Source of the DNA: Rhodothermales bacterium
Lineage (GTDB): Bacteria; Bacteroidota; Rhodothermia; Rhodothermales; JAHQVL01
Direction of reading: 5' to 3'
Assembly: GCA_041391505.1 (NCBI GenBank)
Contig: JAWKNW010000034.1
Span: 1-45,611 of the forward strand
DNA length: 45,611 nt
The notes below the pieces were generated by a model. It ran no database searches. It was not told the DNA's origin and saw only the letters and a program-made list of their open reading frames with translations. Of the stretch, positions 25,501 to 33,624 are shown one piece after another; positions within the stretch are counted from its first letter, which is position 1, and each line of letters opens with the position of its first letter. Made by a program: the position numbers and the translations under genes.

Positions 25501-27504
25501 ATGTGGCGCTCCGCACTCACGACGAGCCGCGACCTGCCGGCTATGCCGTTCTATTTTGATCGGCGCGACGAACGCATTGTGCAGTCCGTTCGCCGGCTGG
25601 CGATGACCGTCGCGCACATGTTCAGCGCGCCGGGGGCCTACGTGGCGCTCTATGAAAAGGACGAACTCCTGCAGCTCATGGCGTGCTACGGCATCGACCT
25701 GGCCGCCTATCAGGAGAGCGGCTTCCTGTCGCCGGCGCTGGTTACGCCGGGTAAGGCGCTCATCGTGCCGGACACCGATCTCGACCCGGCCTTCGGCAAC
25801 GACGTGTGGGTGACCAACGCCGGCATCCGCTTCTTCGCCGGCGCGCCGATGATCGACGCCTCGGGCCACCCGGTAGGGATGTTGTGCGTCGTCGATCGCG
25901 TGCCCAGATCATTCTCCAGCGGCCACATCAAGCTGTTGCACGATATGGCATCGATCGGGGTCAGCGAACTGAGCACGCACCATCGGCTCCGCATCCAGGA
26001 AGAAGCGCTGCGCCTGAGCGAAAGCCGGCTGGTCCAGAGCGAAGCCCTGTACGAACGGATGACCACCGGGCTCCCCATCCCGCTCTTCACCGTCGATGCC
26101 GACGGCATGATCCTGAGCTGGAATCAGGCCTGCATGGACTCGTTCGGGTTCGCGGATGAGGAAGTGATCGGCCGGCAGATCGGCCCGCTGCTGGTCGACG
26201 AGCCCGAGGCCGGCGATTTCGACACGATCATCAGCCGCGTCTTCAACCGGCGCCGGATCTCCGGGCTCGACCTCAAACTTCGCACGAAACGCGGCAGCTT
26301 TCGCCGGCTCTATTGCCGTCTCCTCCCGGTCTACGATCCCTCGGGCAACATCCAGGCCTGCGCGTTCATGGCGCAGGATGTCACTGCCCTGCGCCGACTG
26401 GAACAATCGAACCGCGAACAGTCCGCCTGCAGCCGGCTCGTCGCCAGCCTGTCATCGGCCTGCTCGTTCTCCATCGCACAGGAAGGCGACGGCACCTGCT
26501 GGCTCCAGCGCGTCTCCGACGCGTTCACCGCAACCACCGGCATCCCGTTCGATCCGGGGCGTCCGTTCCGATGGACGGATGTCCTGCACCCGGAAGACAG
26601 CTACGCCACGTTATCCACCTATGGCGCGCTGGCGCTCAACGCATCGGCCACGCTGATGCTCCGCCTGCGCCTGCCCGACGGCAGCCTCCGCACGATGCAG
26701 CATGCCGTGCAGCTCGTCGAGCACGACCCCAAGACGAACCTCCGCCGCTACCTCGGGGTGATGCGCACCGCCCAAGACGGGCCGGCGGAAGACTGGACCC
26801 AGCCGGCCATCGACCAGATCAAATCGACCATCCTGGCCACGATGAGCCACGAGATCCGCACGCCGCTCACCTCGATCCTCGGCTTCGCGGAGCTGCTCGC
26901 GCTCCAGGAAAACGACACGCATCGCCGGTTCGCCCGCCTCATCGAGGAAAGCGCGTCGCGCCTGCTCAACACGCTCGGGGCCGTCCTCGATCTGGCGCAG
27001 CTGGAAGACCACCTGCTTCCGCTCAACCTCGAAACGGTCGATCTGGGCGCGCATGTGAAGGCCATCGCCACCCCCTACCGGGAGACGGCCGTGGCCAAGG
27101 GATTGCACTGGCATTTTCACACGCCGGCGGCGGAGACCTACGTCCGGATCGACGCCGACGCCTCGGCGCGCGCGCTCCGCCATGTGCTGAGCAACGCGAT
27201 CAAATTCACCCGTAAAGGCGCGATCCAGATCACCATCGCGCCGCGCGAAGACGCCGTCGAACTGACCATCGAGGACTCCGGCGTGGGCATCGGCAAGGAG
27301 TTTCTGCCGTATCTCTTCCGCGAATTCCGCCAGGAGGTCACCGGCATCACGCGTCCGTACGAAGGCACCGGCCTCGGCCTGGCCATCACAAAACGGCTCA
27401 TCGAGTCGATGGGCGCCACCATCGCGATCGATAGCCGCAAGGGCTCGGGGACGACGGTGACGATGCGCTTTCCGTTCGCGGCCGAAAGCGACGTGGCCGG
27501 CTGA
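25501..27504 (+). CDS. GAF-PAS-PAS sensor histidine kinase
   Basis: The 667-residue protein has no membrane segment. Domain order is GAF (about 25-165), PAS (about 185-300, opening YERMTTGLPIPLFTVDADGMILSWN), a second PAS-like domain (about 315-425), a HisKA dimerisation helix with His450 in MSHEIRTP, and an ATP-binding domain with N-box HVLSNAIKFT (about 561-570), EDSGVGIG and GTGLGLAI. It should autophosphorylate and pass phosphate to a response regulator, sensing a small ligand or redox/light cue in the cytoplasm. No receiver domain or regulator gene is nearby, so it is an orphan kinase. The start lies 199 bases past the hydrolase gene. Confidence 0.94.
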   Translation: MWRSALTTSRDLPAMPFYFDRRDERIVQSVRRLAMTVAHMFSAPGAYVALYEKDELLQLMACYGIDLAAYQESGFLSPALVTPGKALIVPDTDLDPAFGNDVWVTNAGIRFFAGAPMIDASGHPVGMLCVVDRVPRSFSSGHIKLLHDMASIGVSELSTHHRLRIQEEALRLSESRLVQSEALYERMTTGLPIPLFTVDADGMILSWNQACMDSFGFADEEVIGRQIGPLLVDEPEAGDFDTIISRVFNRRRISGLDLKLRTKRGSFRRLYCRLLPVYDPSGNIQACAFMAQDVTALRRLEQSNREQSACSRLVASLSSACSFSIAQEGDGTCWLQRVSDAFTATTGIPFDPGRPFRWTDVLHPEDSYATLSTYGALALNASATLMLRLRLPDGSLRTMQHAVQLVEHDPKTNLRRYLGVMRTAQDGPAEDWTQPAIDQIKSTILATMSHEIRTPLTSILGFAELLALQENDTHRRFARLIEESASRLLNTLGAVLDLAQLEDHLLPLNLETVDLGAHVKAIATPYRETAVAKGLHWHFHTPAAETYVRIDADASARALRHVLSNAIKFTRKGAIQITIAPREDAVELTIEDSGVGIGKEFLPYLFREFRQEVTGITRPYEGTGLGLAITKRLIESMGATIAIDSRKGSGTTVTMRFPFAAESDVAG

Positions 27505-27558
27505 ACCTAAGTCGCCGGCATCGCGTTGGAGGAACACCTTTAAACCGACTCCAGCGCC

Positions 27559-27951
27559 ATGGAACCGCCCATCATCCCCGAATACAACAAACCCGACGCA
27601 CCGGGCATCTGGATGAGCTTCGACAACACCGTCTCGGTGTACCACATCGTCGAGGCCGACCACGATTTCGATCGGGCATCGCAGGATCTGTTCGCGCTGC
27701 TGCGCCAGGCCAACGAGAAATTCCCCGAATGGCCGCGCGTCCTCTACCTCGAGATCCAGGGACACCTCGACCACCTCGGACGCTTCGACCCCGATATGGT
27801 CGAGCTCCAGCAGGAGTTCCTCATCCAGGCCCTGGGCGAATACTGGACGGCGCTCGACATGCCGCTCGTCTCGGTCGTCAATCCGAAACTTCAGAACAAC
27901 GCCATCCCCGATTCCCTGGCGATCCGCCCGCCGGAGCAGCGGTACGATTGA
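27559..27951 (+). CDS. Unknown 130-residue protein
   Basis: I do not recognise this family. The protein is soluble, acidic and rich in aromatic residues, with a likely alpha/beta pattern: VYHIVEADHDFDRASQDLFALLRQ, WPRVLYLEIQGH and FDPDMVELQQEFLIQALGEYW. It starts 54 bases after the histidine kinase stop on the same strand, so co-transcription is possible, but it has no receiver or output domain that would make it the partner. Codon use matches its neighbours. It is probably a real gene because the frame is tight, ATG-started and antisense-free. Confidence 0.75.
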   Translation: MEPPIIPEYNKPDAPGIWMSFDNTVSVYHIVEADHDFDRASQDLFALLRQANEKFPEWPRVLYLEIQGHLDHLGRFDPDMVELQQEFLIQALGEYWTALDMPLVSVVNPKLQNNAIPDSLAIRPPEQRYD

Positions 27952-28008
27952 GCGGCCTGCGGCCGCGGTCGGTGGAGACTGGTCATTGGTTGGTCATTAC
28001 AGCTTTGC

Positions 28009-28057
28009 ATCCTGAATCACGTTCAGGATACGTTTCGGTCTGAAAGATTTTTCAGAC
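28009..28057 (+). other. Two adjacent perfect hairpins upstream of the M24 peptidase gene
   Basis: Hairpin 1 is ATCCTGAA (28009-28016) with TTCAGGAT (28022-28029), loop of 5. Hairpin 2 is GTCTGAAA (28038-28045) with TTTCAGAC (28050-28057), loop of 4. Both share a CTGAA/TTCAG core. They lie 40-90 bases before ATG 28097 and could end the previous transcript or form a leader structure. No T-run follows. Confidence 0.5.
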
Positions 28058-28096
28058 AGCGCCTAATCGGCACGCACTCATCGTTCATCCCTCGTC

Positions 28097-29428
28097 ATGG
28101 TTCGAATTACCCTTTTTGTGGCCTTATTCCTGATCCCGACCGCGCTTCACGGCCAGACGCTGATGCCAACCGTCCTCCCGCTGCGAGAGCAGGCGGAGGT
28201 GATGGACCGGCTGTTGAAAGATCGCCTGGAGACCGTCGTGCCGATGCTGATGCGTCGCGAGGGGATCGACATGTGGGTGATCGTGGCGCGGGAGTATAAC
28301 GAGGATCCGGTGATCGAGACGATGCTGCCGGCCACGTGGCTCGCGGCCCGCCGGCGGACGATCCTCCTCTTTTTCGACCGCGGCGAGGCCGGCGTGGAGC
28401 GGCTGGCCGTATCCCGCTACGCGGTGGGCGACGCCTTTCCGGGGTCGTGGTCGCCAGAAGACGAGCCGGATCAGTGGAAGCGGCTGGCCGACCTCATCGG
28501 CGAACGCAACCCCCGCCAGATCGCCGTCAACCGGTCGTCTACCTTCGCGCACGCGGACGGGATGACCGATACCGAGTTCGAGGCGCTGACCGCCGCGTTG
28601 CCGGCCGCCTTCCGCGGGCGGATCGTCTCGGCCGAGAACCTGGCCGTCGGCTGGCTGGAAACGCGGACGGAGCAGGAGATGCATATCTACCCGATGATCG
28701 TGCGCATTGCCCACGCGATCATCGCCGAAGGGCTGTCCGAGCGCGCCATTCAGCCTGGGGTGACCACGACGGTCGACCTGGAATGGTGGTTTCGCGAGCG
28801 GATCCGGTCGCTCGGGCTGACGACGTGGTTCCACCCGAGCGTGTCCGTCCAGCGCGCCGAGGAGCCCGACTCTCGCAGCGACTTTTCGTCGCGCCCGGGC
28901 GAAACGACGATCCTGCCCGGCGATCTGGTCCATGTCGACTTCGGCATCACGTACCTGCGGCTCAACACCGACACGCAGCAGCATGCGTACATTCTGAAGC
29001 CCGGCGAGTCCGACGCCCCCGCCGGCCTGAAGGCGGCGCTGGCCGCCGGCAACCGGCTGCAGGATATCCTTACCGCGCAGTTCAAGACCGGCCGCACCGG
29101 CAACGCCATGCTGGCGGCCGCCCGCGCGCAGGCGACGGCCGAGGGCCTGCGTCCGTCCATCTATACCCACCCCATCGGCTACCACGGTCATGCCGCGGGG
29201 CCGGCGATCGGGATGTGGGACAGCCAGGGCGGCGTGCCGGGTACGGGCGATTTCCCCCTCCATCCGAACACGGCCTATTCGATCGAGCTGAACACGACCG
29301 TGGCTATCCCCGAGTGGAGCAAGGACGTGCGGGTGATGCTGGAAGAAGACGCGTTTTTCGACGGCGCGGCGGTGCGGTACATCGACGGCCGGCAGACCGC
29401 GCTGTGGCTCGTGCCACGAGGACAGTAA
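28097..29428 (+). CDS. Secreted M24-family metallopeptidase (Xaa-Pro aminopeptidase type)
   Basis: The 443-residue protein begins with a signal peptide (about 1-20, ending LHGQ). An N-terminal creatinase-like domain (about 25-190) is followed by the pita-bread catalytic domain. Candidate metal ligands are Asp281 (HVDFGI), Asp292 (NTDTQQ), a His in GYHGHAAGP (363-365), Glu397 (SIELNT) and Glu416 or Glu417 (MLEED). All five positions are filled, so an active dinuclear enzyme that trims N-terminal residues before proline is likely. The GYHGHAAGP form differs from the common GHGIG. It acts in the periplasm or outside the cell. The HprK-like gene converges from the other side. Confidence 0.9.
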   Translation: MVRITLFVALFLIPTALHGQTLMPTVLPLREQAEVMDRLLKDRLETVVPMLMRREGIDMWVIVAREYNEDPVIETMLPATWLAARRRTILLFFDRGEAGVERLAVSRYAVGDAFPGSWSPEDEPDQWKRLADLIGERNPRQIAVNRSSTFAHADGMTDTEFEALTAALPAAFRGRIVSAENLAVGWLETRTEQEMHIYPMIVRIAHAIIAEGLSERAIQPGVTTTVDLEWWFRERIRSLGLTTWFHPSVSVQRAEEPDSRSDFSSRPGETTILPGDLVHVDFGITYLRLNTDTQQHAYILKPGESDAPAGLKAALAAGNRLQDILTAQFKTGRTGNAMLAAARAQATAEGLRPSIYTHPIGYHGHAAGPAIGMWDSQGGVPGTGDFPLHPNTAYSIELNTTVAIPEWSKDVRVMLEEDAFFDGAAVRYIDGRQTALWLVPRGQ

Positions 29429-29502
29429 AAAAAGACGTGGTCAGGACAAACCGTGGGTTCAACCCCGGCTGTCCTCGATCCTTGCCCGCCGAACCGTGCG
29501 CC

Positions 29503-30324
29503 CTAAAACGGAAACCCCTGCGCGTGGGTGTCGATGATGAGCTCGGCGGCTTCTTCGCCGTGGCGATAGGGGAGATGAAACGCCGGCGTCCGCTCGATGA
29601 GCTGCCCGAGGTAGCGCACGGCTTCGCCGCGATGCATCTTGAGGTTGAGGCAGTTCTGGAGTAGCTCGAGGGTCGCCGAGGCCGGCGCGGTGCGGACGAG
29701 GCGCATGTCCGCTTCCGGACTATACTGCGGAAAGATCAGCGCGGCGATGGCGCAGCGGCCGGTGTCGATCTGGCCTTCCGCCAGTTCGATGGTCCGCTTC
29801 TGGAGCTGTGACACCTCTTCGGGGCTCAGCAGCCGTTCGTCCTGCGTCGTGGCGTGCTCGCGCATCTGGGGCGTCAGCGGAAACGGCACCAGTTCGCCCG
29901 TTTGCAGGGAAACCGGCACGATATCGTCCGACAGATAGGACCAGCCGCGCATGCAGAGGTTGGACACGAGGGTGCTCTTGCCGCGCCCCCAGGTCCCGCA
30001 CATCACCACCGCGGTGCCTTGTTTCGAGGCGGCGCCGGCGTGGAGCCAGAGGAGGTCCGGGTGCTCGCGCACGAACCGGAACACGATCTCGAACTTGAGG
30101 CACTGCAGCGTGCTGTGCAGCGAGCCGTCGTGGTCGCCGAACTGATCGGCGCCATCCACGATGTAGCCACCCCCCTCGCGCCGCACCGTAAGGGTGTCCA
30201 GCAGATCCAGGGGGGCCGGGACGAGCAGTTCGCGGAAGTTGTGGGCCAGGGGGACGAGAACTTCCTCGGCCTCCCCCGACACCGCGACTTCCTGATTACC
30301 AAACGAGACGAAAAGCGTCTGCAT
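29503..30324 (-). CDS. HprK-related kinase
   Basis: The 273-residue protein has a divergent N-terminal domain and an HprK-like P-loop kinase domain: LLWLHAGAA (about 92-100), Walker A GTWGRGKST (110-118) and the YLSDDIVPV strand, as in HPr kinase and the related phosphoenolpyruvate carboxykinase fold. True HPr kinases have a longer conserved C-terminal signature that I do not see. It starts nine bases after the stop of a PqqD-family gene. HprK-like/PqqD pairs occur in peptide-modification loci, where the kinase is thought to phosphorylate a peptide or protein. No HPr gene, radical SAM enzyme or cyclase is nearby, so the substrate is unknown. Confidence 0.85.
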   Translation of the reverse strand: MQTLFVSFGNQEVAVSGEAEEVLVPLAHNFRELLVPAPLDLLDTLTVRREGGGYIVDGADQFGDHDGSLHSTLQCLKFEIVFRFVREHPDLLWLHAGAASKQGTAVVMCGTWGRGKSTLVSNLCMRGWSYLSDDIVPVSLQTGELVPFPLTPQMREHATTQDERLLSPEEVSQLQKRTIELAEGQIDTGRCAIAALIFPQYSPEADMRLVRTAPASATLELLQNCLNLKMHRGEAVRYLGQLIERTPAFHLPYRHGEEAAELIIDTHAQGFPF

Positions 30325-30333
30325 GTTCCGGTT

Positions 30334-30690
30334 TCAGACGACGCCCTCGGCCTTGCCGATGTGCGCGCGCTTGTCCTGGATGAGACCCAGGGTCAGCAAC
30401 TGACGCAACGCGAGGCGGACGTCTTCGATGAGAAGGTCGGGTGGTACTTCGAACGTGGAGCTCAGATCGTTGCAGATCTGCTGGACGGTGCGTGAGCCGT
30501 CGCAGCAATCCCAGATCGCCTTGGCCGACGCATTCAGGGAATAGCCCATTTCCGAGTCGCCGTCGTACAGCACCATTTCTTCGAGAACACCCTGCGCGAG
30601 GACATCCGGGTGCTGTACGGGAATCATTTCTTCGCTGATCATGGTGCGGATAACCGGTGACGGTTGCGGGTAATTAGCATGCTGTTCCAT
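30334..30690 (-). CDS. PqqD-family peptide chaperone
   Basis: The 118-residue protein contains a PqqD domain at about 28-108, with the pattern SLNASAKAIWDCCDGSRTVQQICNDL, then a segment like LLIEDVRLALRQLLTLGLI. PqqD domains bind leader peptides and present them to a modifying enzyme in ribosomally made peptide pathways. It overlaps nothing downstream and runs nine bases into the HprK-like gene, so the two are one operon. A 432-base region without an evident gene lies upstream. The N-terminal 25 residues are an extension before the domain. Confidence 0.86.
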   Translation of the reverse strand: MEQHANYPQPSPVIRTMISEEMIPVQHPDVLAQGVLEEMVLYDGDSEMGYSLNASAKAIWDCCDGSRTVQQICNDLSSTFEVPPDLLIEDVRLALRQLLTLGLIQDKRAHIGKAEGVV

Positions 30691-31122
30691 ATCCTGGTGG
30701 TCTTGCTTCCGGCAGTGTTTGGAAGCCAGCTGGGCGTGTGCCCCTGGTATACGTCGTTACGGTGCGCAACCCTACAGAAGTGCCAAGGCGTCTCGATAAC
30801 CAATCGCTCCAGACGTAGCCGTCCGCATAATCCGGTACTTCCTATGCGGCTCCGTCGGCTGGCGCTTGCGTCGCATCCCGGGGTAACGGGGGGATGAGAT
30901 GGGCGGCTTGCGCTTCGTCGTGCTTTTCGACGCCTCTCGCTTCTACTCCGTTTGGTCTGCGTCGTGCATCAACGCGAAAACACTGCGTGAGGTGTAGAAA
31001 AGAGTTGTGATGCCTGAGAAAAGCACTGAAAGATCACTATAGAATCGGCGCAATACAAGGATATGTTAAAAAAACGCGTCTTTGCCACACATTGGTGACA
31101 CGTGTCGCCGGCTGCCGGCGAT
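30691..31122. other. 432-base region upstream of the PqqD/HprK-like genes
   Basis: No clear gene is visible. The half near 31000-31080 is AT-rich compared with its surroundings and may hold the promoter. A palindrome GACACGTGTC lies at about 31096-31105, and a GCCGGC-rich hairpin at about 31106-31121 sits just past the end of the membrane-protein gene. A 34-codon reading frame at 30772-30876 is listed separately as a weak candidate. A plus-strand frame here is antisense to the PqqD start and is not credited. Confidence 0.5.
30772..30876 (-). CDS. Weak candidate for a short peptide upstream of PqqD
   Basis: A 34-codon frame (ATG 30876, TAG 30774-30772) ends 81 bases before the PqqD start on the same strand. 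The product begins MRRKRQPTEP, is strongly basic in its first half and ends in GAIGYRDALALL. It has the position expected of a precursor peptide for the PqqD/HprK-like pair. There is no ribosome binding site of note and frames this short occur by chance, so confidence is low. Confidence 0.13.
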   Translation of the reverse strand: MRRKRQPTEPHRKYRIMRTATSGAIGYRDALALL

Positions 31123-31536
31123 CTAGGAAAGCACGTCGGTTCCGGTTCCGTCCCCCGCCGGCACCATCAGAAAGGCGCTCAACAGCAGCAGAAAGCCGGC
31201 GAGGTAATACGTGGGATTGCCCGTGACCAGATAAAAGATCGCCCCCATCACAGCGATCCCTTCCGCCGCGCTCCAGCCGATCAGGGTGAAGCTGGCGTAC
31301 CGGGCGCGCGATTTCGTCGCCTCCCGCTTCCGCTTGAAATACAGGATGGCGCCGACCATCACCAGCGTCACCACGCCGAAGTAGCCCACCATGGCAGGAT
31401 GGTCGGCCGGAAAAATCGGCTTCAGCTGTTCGCTATCGACCAGGTACCAGCTGACCCCGCCGACGAAGACGACCATGGCGGTCATCGCGAGCCGCAGGAT
31501 GGGGAGCAGTTTGAGGAGATCGGGTGCAGGTTGCAT
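31123..31536 (-). CDS. Four-helix membrane protein of unknown function
   Basis: The 137-residue protein has about four membrane segments: ILRLAMTAMVVFVGGVSWYLV (about 13-33), MVGYFGVVTLVMVGAILYF (about 48-66), LIGWSAAEGIAVMGAIFYLV and TYYLAGFLLLLSAFLMV. A basic loop (KRKREATKSRAR) separates the two pairs. I recognise no family motif; an ATP-synthase-c-like or MAPEG-like fold cannot be told from this. The start lies two bases past the stop of the aldolase gene, so they are translated from one transcript, although no functional link is apparent. Confidence 0.75.
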   Translation of the reverse strand: MQPAPDLLKLLPILRLAMTAMVVFVGGVSWYLVDSEQLKPIFPADHPAMVGYFGVVTLVMVGAILYFKRKREATKSRARYASFTLIGWSAAEGIAVMGAIFYLVTGNPTYYLAGFLLLLSAFLMVPAGDGTGTDVLS

Positions 31537-31538
31537 GA

Positions 31539-32450
31539 TCAGGCAGCGGTCGGGCTCAGGGCATTGACGGCATCCATCAGCGCCTGTTTCTCTTCGTCAC
31601 GAAGCGGCGCGAGCGGTGGCCGCATCGTACGCCAGCCGGCGTCGCCGGTGCGCCGCTCCGTCAAGAACTTCAGGGCGGGAATCATGGGGTAGGCTTCGAC
31701 CGCCTGCCGGGCCGCCGTGAGCCGTTGCTGGAGGGCATCGACGTACGGGGCGTTGCGTGACGCGTACACCTCGGCAGCCTGGGCGGCCGTAACGTTGACG
31801 GTGGCGGAGATGCAGCCGGCCCCGCCCGCGCGCAGCAGATCGAGCAAGAAACGCTCCGTGCCGGCGAATACCCGAAAGCCCGGAAAGGCCTTCAGCGTCG
31901 CCTGCATGTTCGCGAAATCGCCTCCGGAGTCCTTGATCCCTTCAATGCACGCGGGATACGCGGCCCGCAGCTTCTCGATCACCGGCAGGGTAAACGGAAC
32001 GCCCGTCATCTGGGGGAAATGATACAGAAAGAGGCGTGGCGCATCCGCGCCGATCTGCTGGATGATCTCGTCGAAGCTGGCGATGAGGCCTTCATCGCGC
32101 ACCTTTTTGTAGTAAAACGGCGGCAGCACCAGCAGATTGTGGACCCCGTGCGCCAGCGCATGCCGGGACAGCGCCACCGTGTCCGGCAGCGCGCAGCATC
32201 CGACGCCGAGCAGGATGCGATCGGCCGGCGCCCCCGATGCCAGCAGCTTTTCGAGCAGCGCCTTGCGCTCATCCACCGTGAAGCAGTTCGCCTCGCCGGT
32301 CGTGCCCAGGATGGCGAGCCCGTCGCACCCGTTCGCGAGCAACCAGCGCGCATGGGCCGCAAGCCGTTCGTGGTCGACCTGGCGGTCAGGCGTCTGCGGC
32401 GTCAGACATGCCGCGTGGATACCGTCGGGCAGCATCGAGGACATACGCAA
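31539..32450 (-). CDS. DapA-superfamily aldolase (not a true dihydrodipicolinate synthase)
   Basis: The 303-residue protein has the TIM-barrel marks of the DapA/N-acetylneuraminate lyase family: GTTGE (49-53), Tyr143 in LYHFPQMTG and the Schiff-base Lys173 in GIKDSGGD. The Arg that binds aspartate semialdehyde in DapA (in YNVPxRTG) is Met148 here, so lysine synthesis is unlikely; a sugar-acid or keto-acid aldolase is more probable. ATG 32450, 32444 and 32435 are all possible starts. Two bases separate it from the downstream membrane-protein gene. The region 32451-32722 upstream shows no gene. Confidence 0.87.
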   Translation of the reverse strand: MRMSSMLPDGIHAACLTPQTPDRQVDHERLAAHARWLLANGCDGLAILGTTGEANCFTVDERKALLEKLLASGAPADRILLGVGCCALPDTVALSRHALAHGVHNLLVLPPFYYKKVRDEGLIASFDEIIQQIGADAPRLFLYHFPQMTGVPFTLPVIEKLRAAYPACIEGIKDSGGDFANMQATLKAFPGFRVFAGTERFLLDLLRAGGAGCISATVNVTAAQAAEVYASRNAPYVDALQQRLTAARQAVEAYPMIPALKFLTERRTGDAGWRTMRPPLAPLRDEEKQALMDAVNALSPTAA

Positions 32451-32722
32451 GGGAGGGTTCGGTTCGTTGTACGGTGGAGGACGTGCGCGTTGCGTCCCGG
32501 AAGGTAGATCAGGGGGTGCGAAACATCAACCGCGCTCTTGCATACCGGAACGCGCGCCATGGCTTCGTCTCAAAAAGAGACGAGCGTCCGGCTGCCCTGC
32601 GGCGGCCCGCATTCCGCCGCTTCCGGCATCGGGTATGCCGGCGGCACGCGTTTTGAAAGCGTCCGTATCCGATAGTGGAGGCTAACTCAATCCACCCTTT
32701 CACCATCACCCCATCACAACCC

Positions 32723-33547
32723 ATGCTGAAACTACCTACCCATCGTTTTACATACATCCTGATCGCCCTCCTTTTCGTCGCATCCGCCGGATGCGACAGC
32801 AACGAAGACGACAACACCACGGCGCCGGACGTTTTCCCGCTCGAGGCCTTCACCCTCCAAACCGAACTTTTTAACCAGACCCTCGCCCCGAAACAAGCGG
32901 CCGGCCTCAACTTCACCGCCGCCGCCCTGCGCGTCTGGCCGGTGTCGCTCGTCCTGAGCGCCAACCTCGTGATCCCCGTCGCACTGACGAATTCGGCCAT
33001 CCAGACCGACCCGACGGCGGACGACGGCTCGTGGGTCTGGTCGTCCTCGGTCACCGCCAGCGGCGTCTCCGCAGCCTACAGCCTCACCGGCTCCCGGCGC
33101 GACGACGGCACGGACTGGAGCATGCGCGTGACCATGAACGACCCGAGTTCGTCCACGCCCCTCGAAGACTTCGAGCTGTTTACCGGCCGCACGACCGACA
33201 ACGGGGCTTCGGGCTCCTGGGAGCTGTATTACCCGGTGGACGGGACCTCGACGAATGTGCTGAGCGCTTCGTACGAGATCACGAGCGACACCGAGAAGTC
33301 GATCACCTTCACCATCCCGGCTTCGGCCGAAGTCAACGCCGGCGACTCCGTCGAATACACGGAATCGGGCGACGAGCGCACGTTCGACTGGCAGCAGGTG
33401 GGCTCCGGCGTGCGGCATCTGGTGCTCTGGAATGGATCGGACCAGTCGGGGTCGATCACCGCGACCAACTTTAATGGCGGCGTTCAGGCTTGTTGGGATT
33501 CCAACCTGAGCGACACGGCGTGCCCCGCCAAAACGATGTTGCCCTGA
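32723..33547 (+). CDS. Lipoprotein of unknown function
   Basis: From ATG 32723 the protein has 274 residues with a lipoprotein signal (about 1-24) ending VASAGC, followed by an acidic stretch (DSNEDDN). The rest is rich in beta-strand-forming and Ser/Thr residues, with aromatic anchors such as GSWVWSSSVTASG and GASGSWELYYPVDG, consistent with a beta-sandwich or small barrel. Two Cys close to the C-terminus (in QACWDSNLSDTACP) could form a disulfide. I recognise no named family. It is monocistronic with a strong terminator. Its neighbour in the same direction, a NagB-like gene, starts past that terminator. Confidence 0.82.
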   Translation: MLKLPTHRFTYILIALLFVASAGCDSNEDDNTTAPDVFPLEAFTLQTELFNQTLAPKQAAGLNFTAAALRVWPVSLVLSANLVIPVALTNSAIQTDPTADDGSWVWSSSVTASGVSAAYSLTGSRRDDGTDWSMRVTMNDPSSSTPLEDFELFTGRTTDNGASGSWELYYPVDGTSTNVLSASYEITSDTEKSITFTIPASAEVNAGDSVEYTESGDERTFDWQQVGSGVRHLVLWNGSDQSGSITATNFNGGVQACWDSNLSDTACPAKTMLP

Positions 33548-33573
33548 ACGACAACACACAATGACCCATAAAG

Positions 33574-33612
33574 AAAACCCCCTGCGCGTTCCCGCACGTG
33601 CAGGGGGTTTTT
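33574..33612 (+). terminator. Rho-independent terminator after the lipoprotein gene
   Basis: AAAACCCCCTGC (33574-33585) pairs with GCAGGGGGTTTTT (33600-33612) over a 14-base loop. It lies 26 bases after the lipoprotein stop and only 12 bases before the start of the NagB-like gene, which therefore needs its own promoter within or just around the hairpin. Confidence 0.9.
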
Positions 33613-33624
33613 GTATGTTGGGCC

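Noticed and set aside
30679..30897. Plus-strand frame with a signal-like start, antisense to the PqqD start
   Set aside because: Past the first 20 residues it has Arg-rich random composition and overlaps the PqqD start; no supporting signals.
31106..31121. Terminator after the four-helix membrane protein gene
   Set aside because: The GCCGGC stem has no T-run on the minus strand, so it is only noted in the gap entry.
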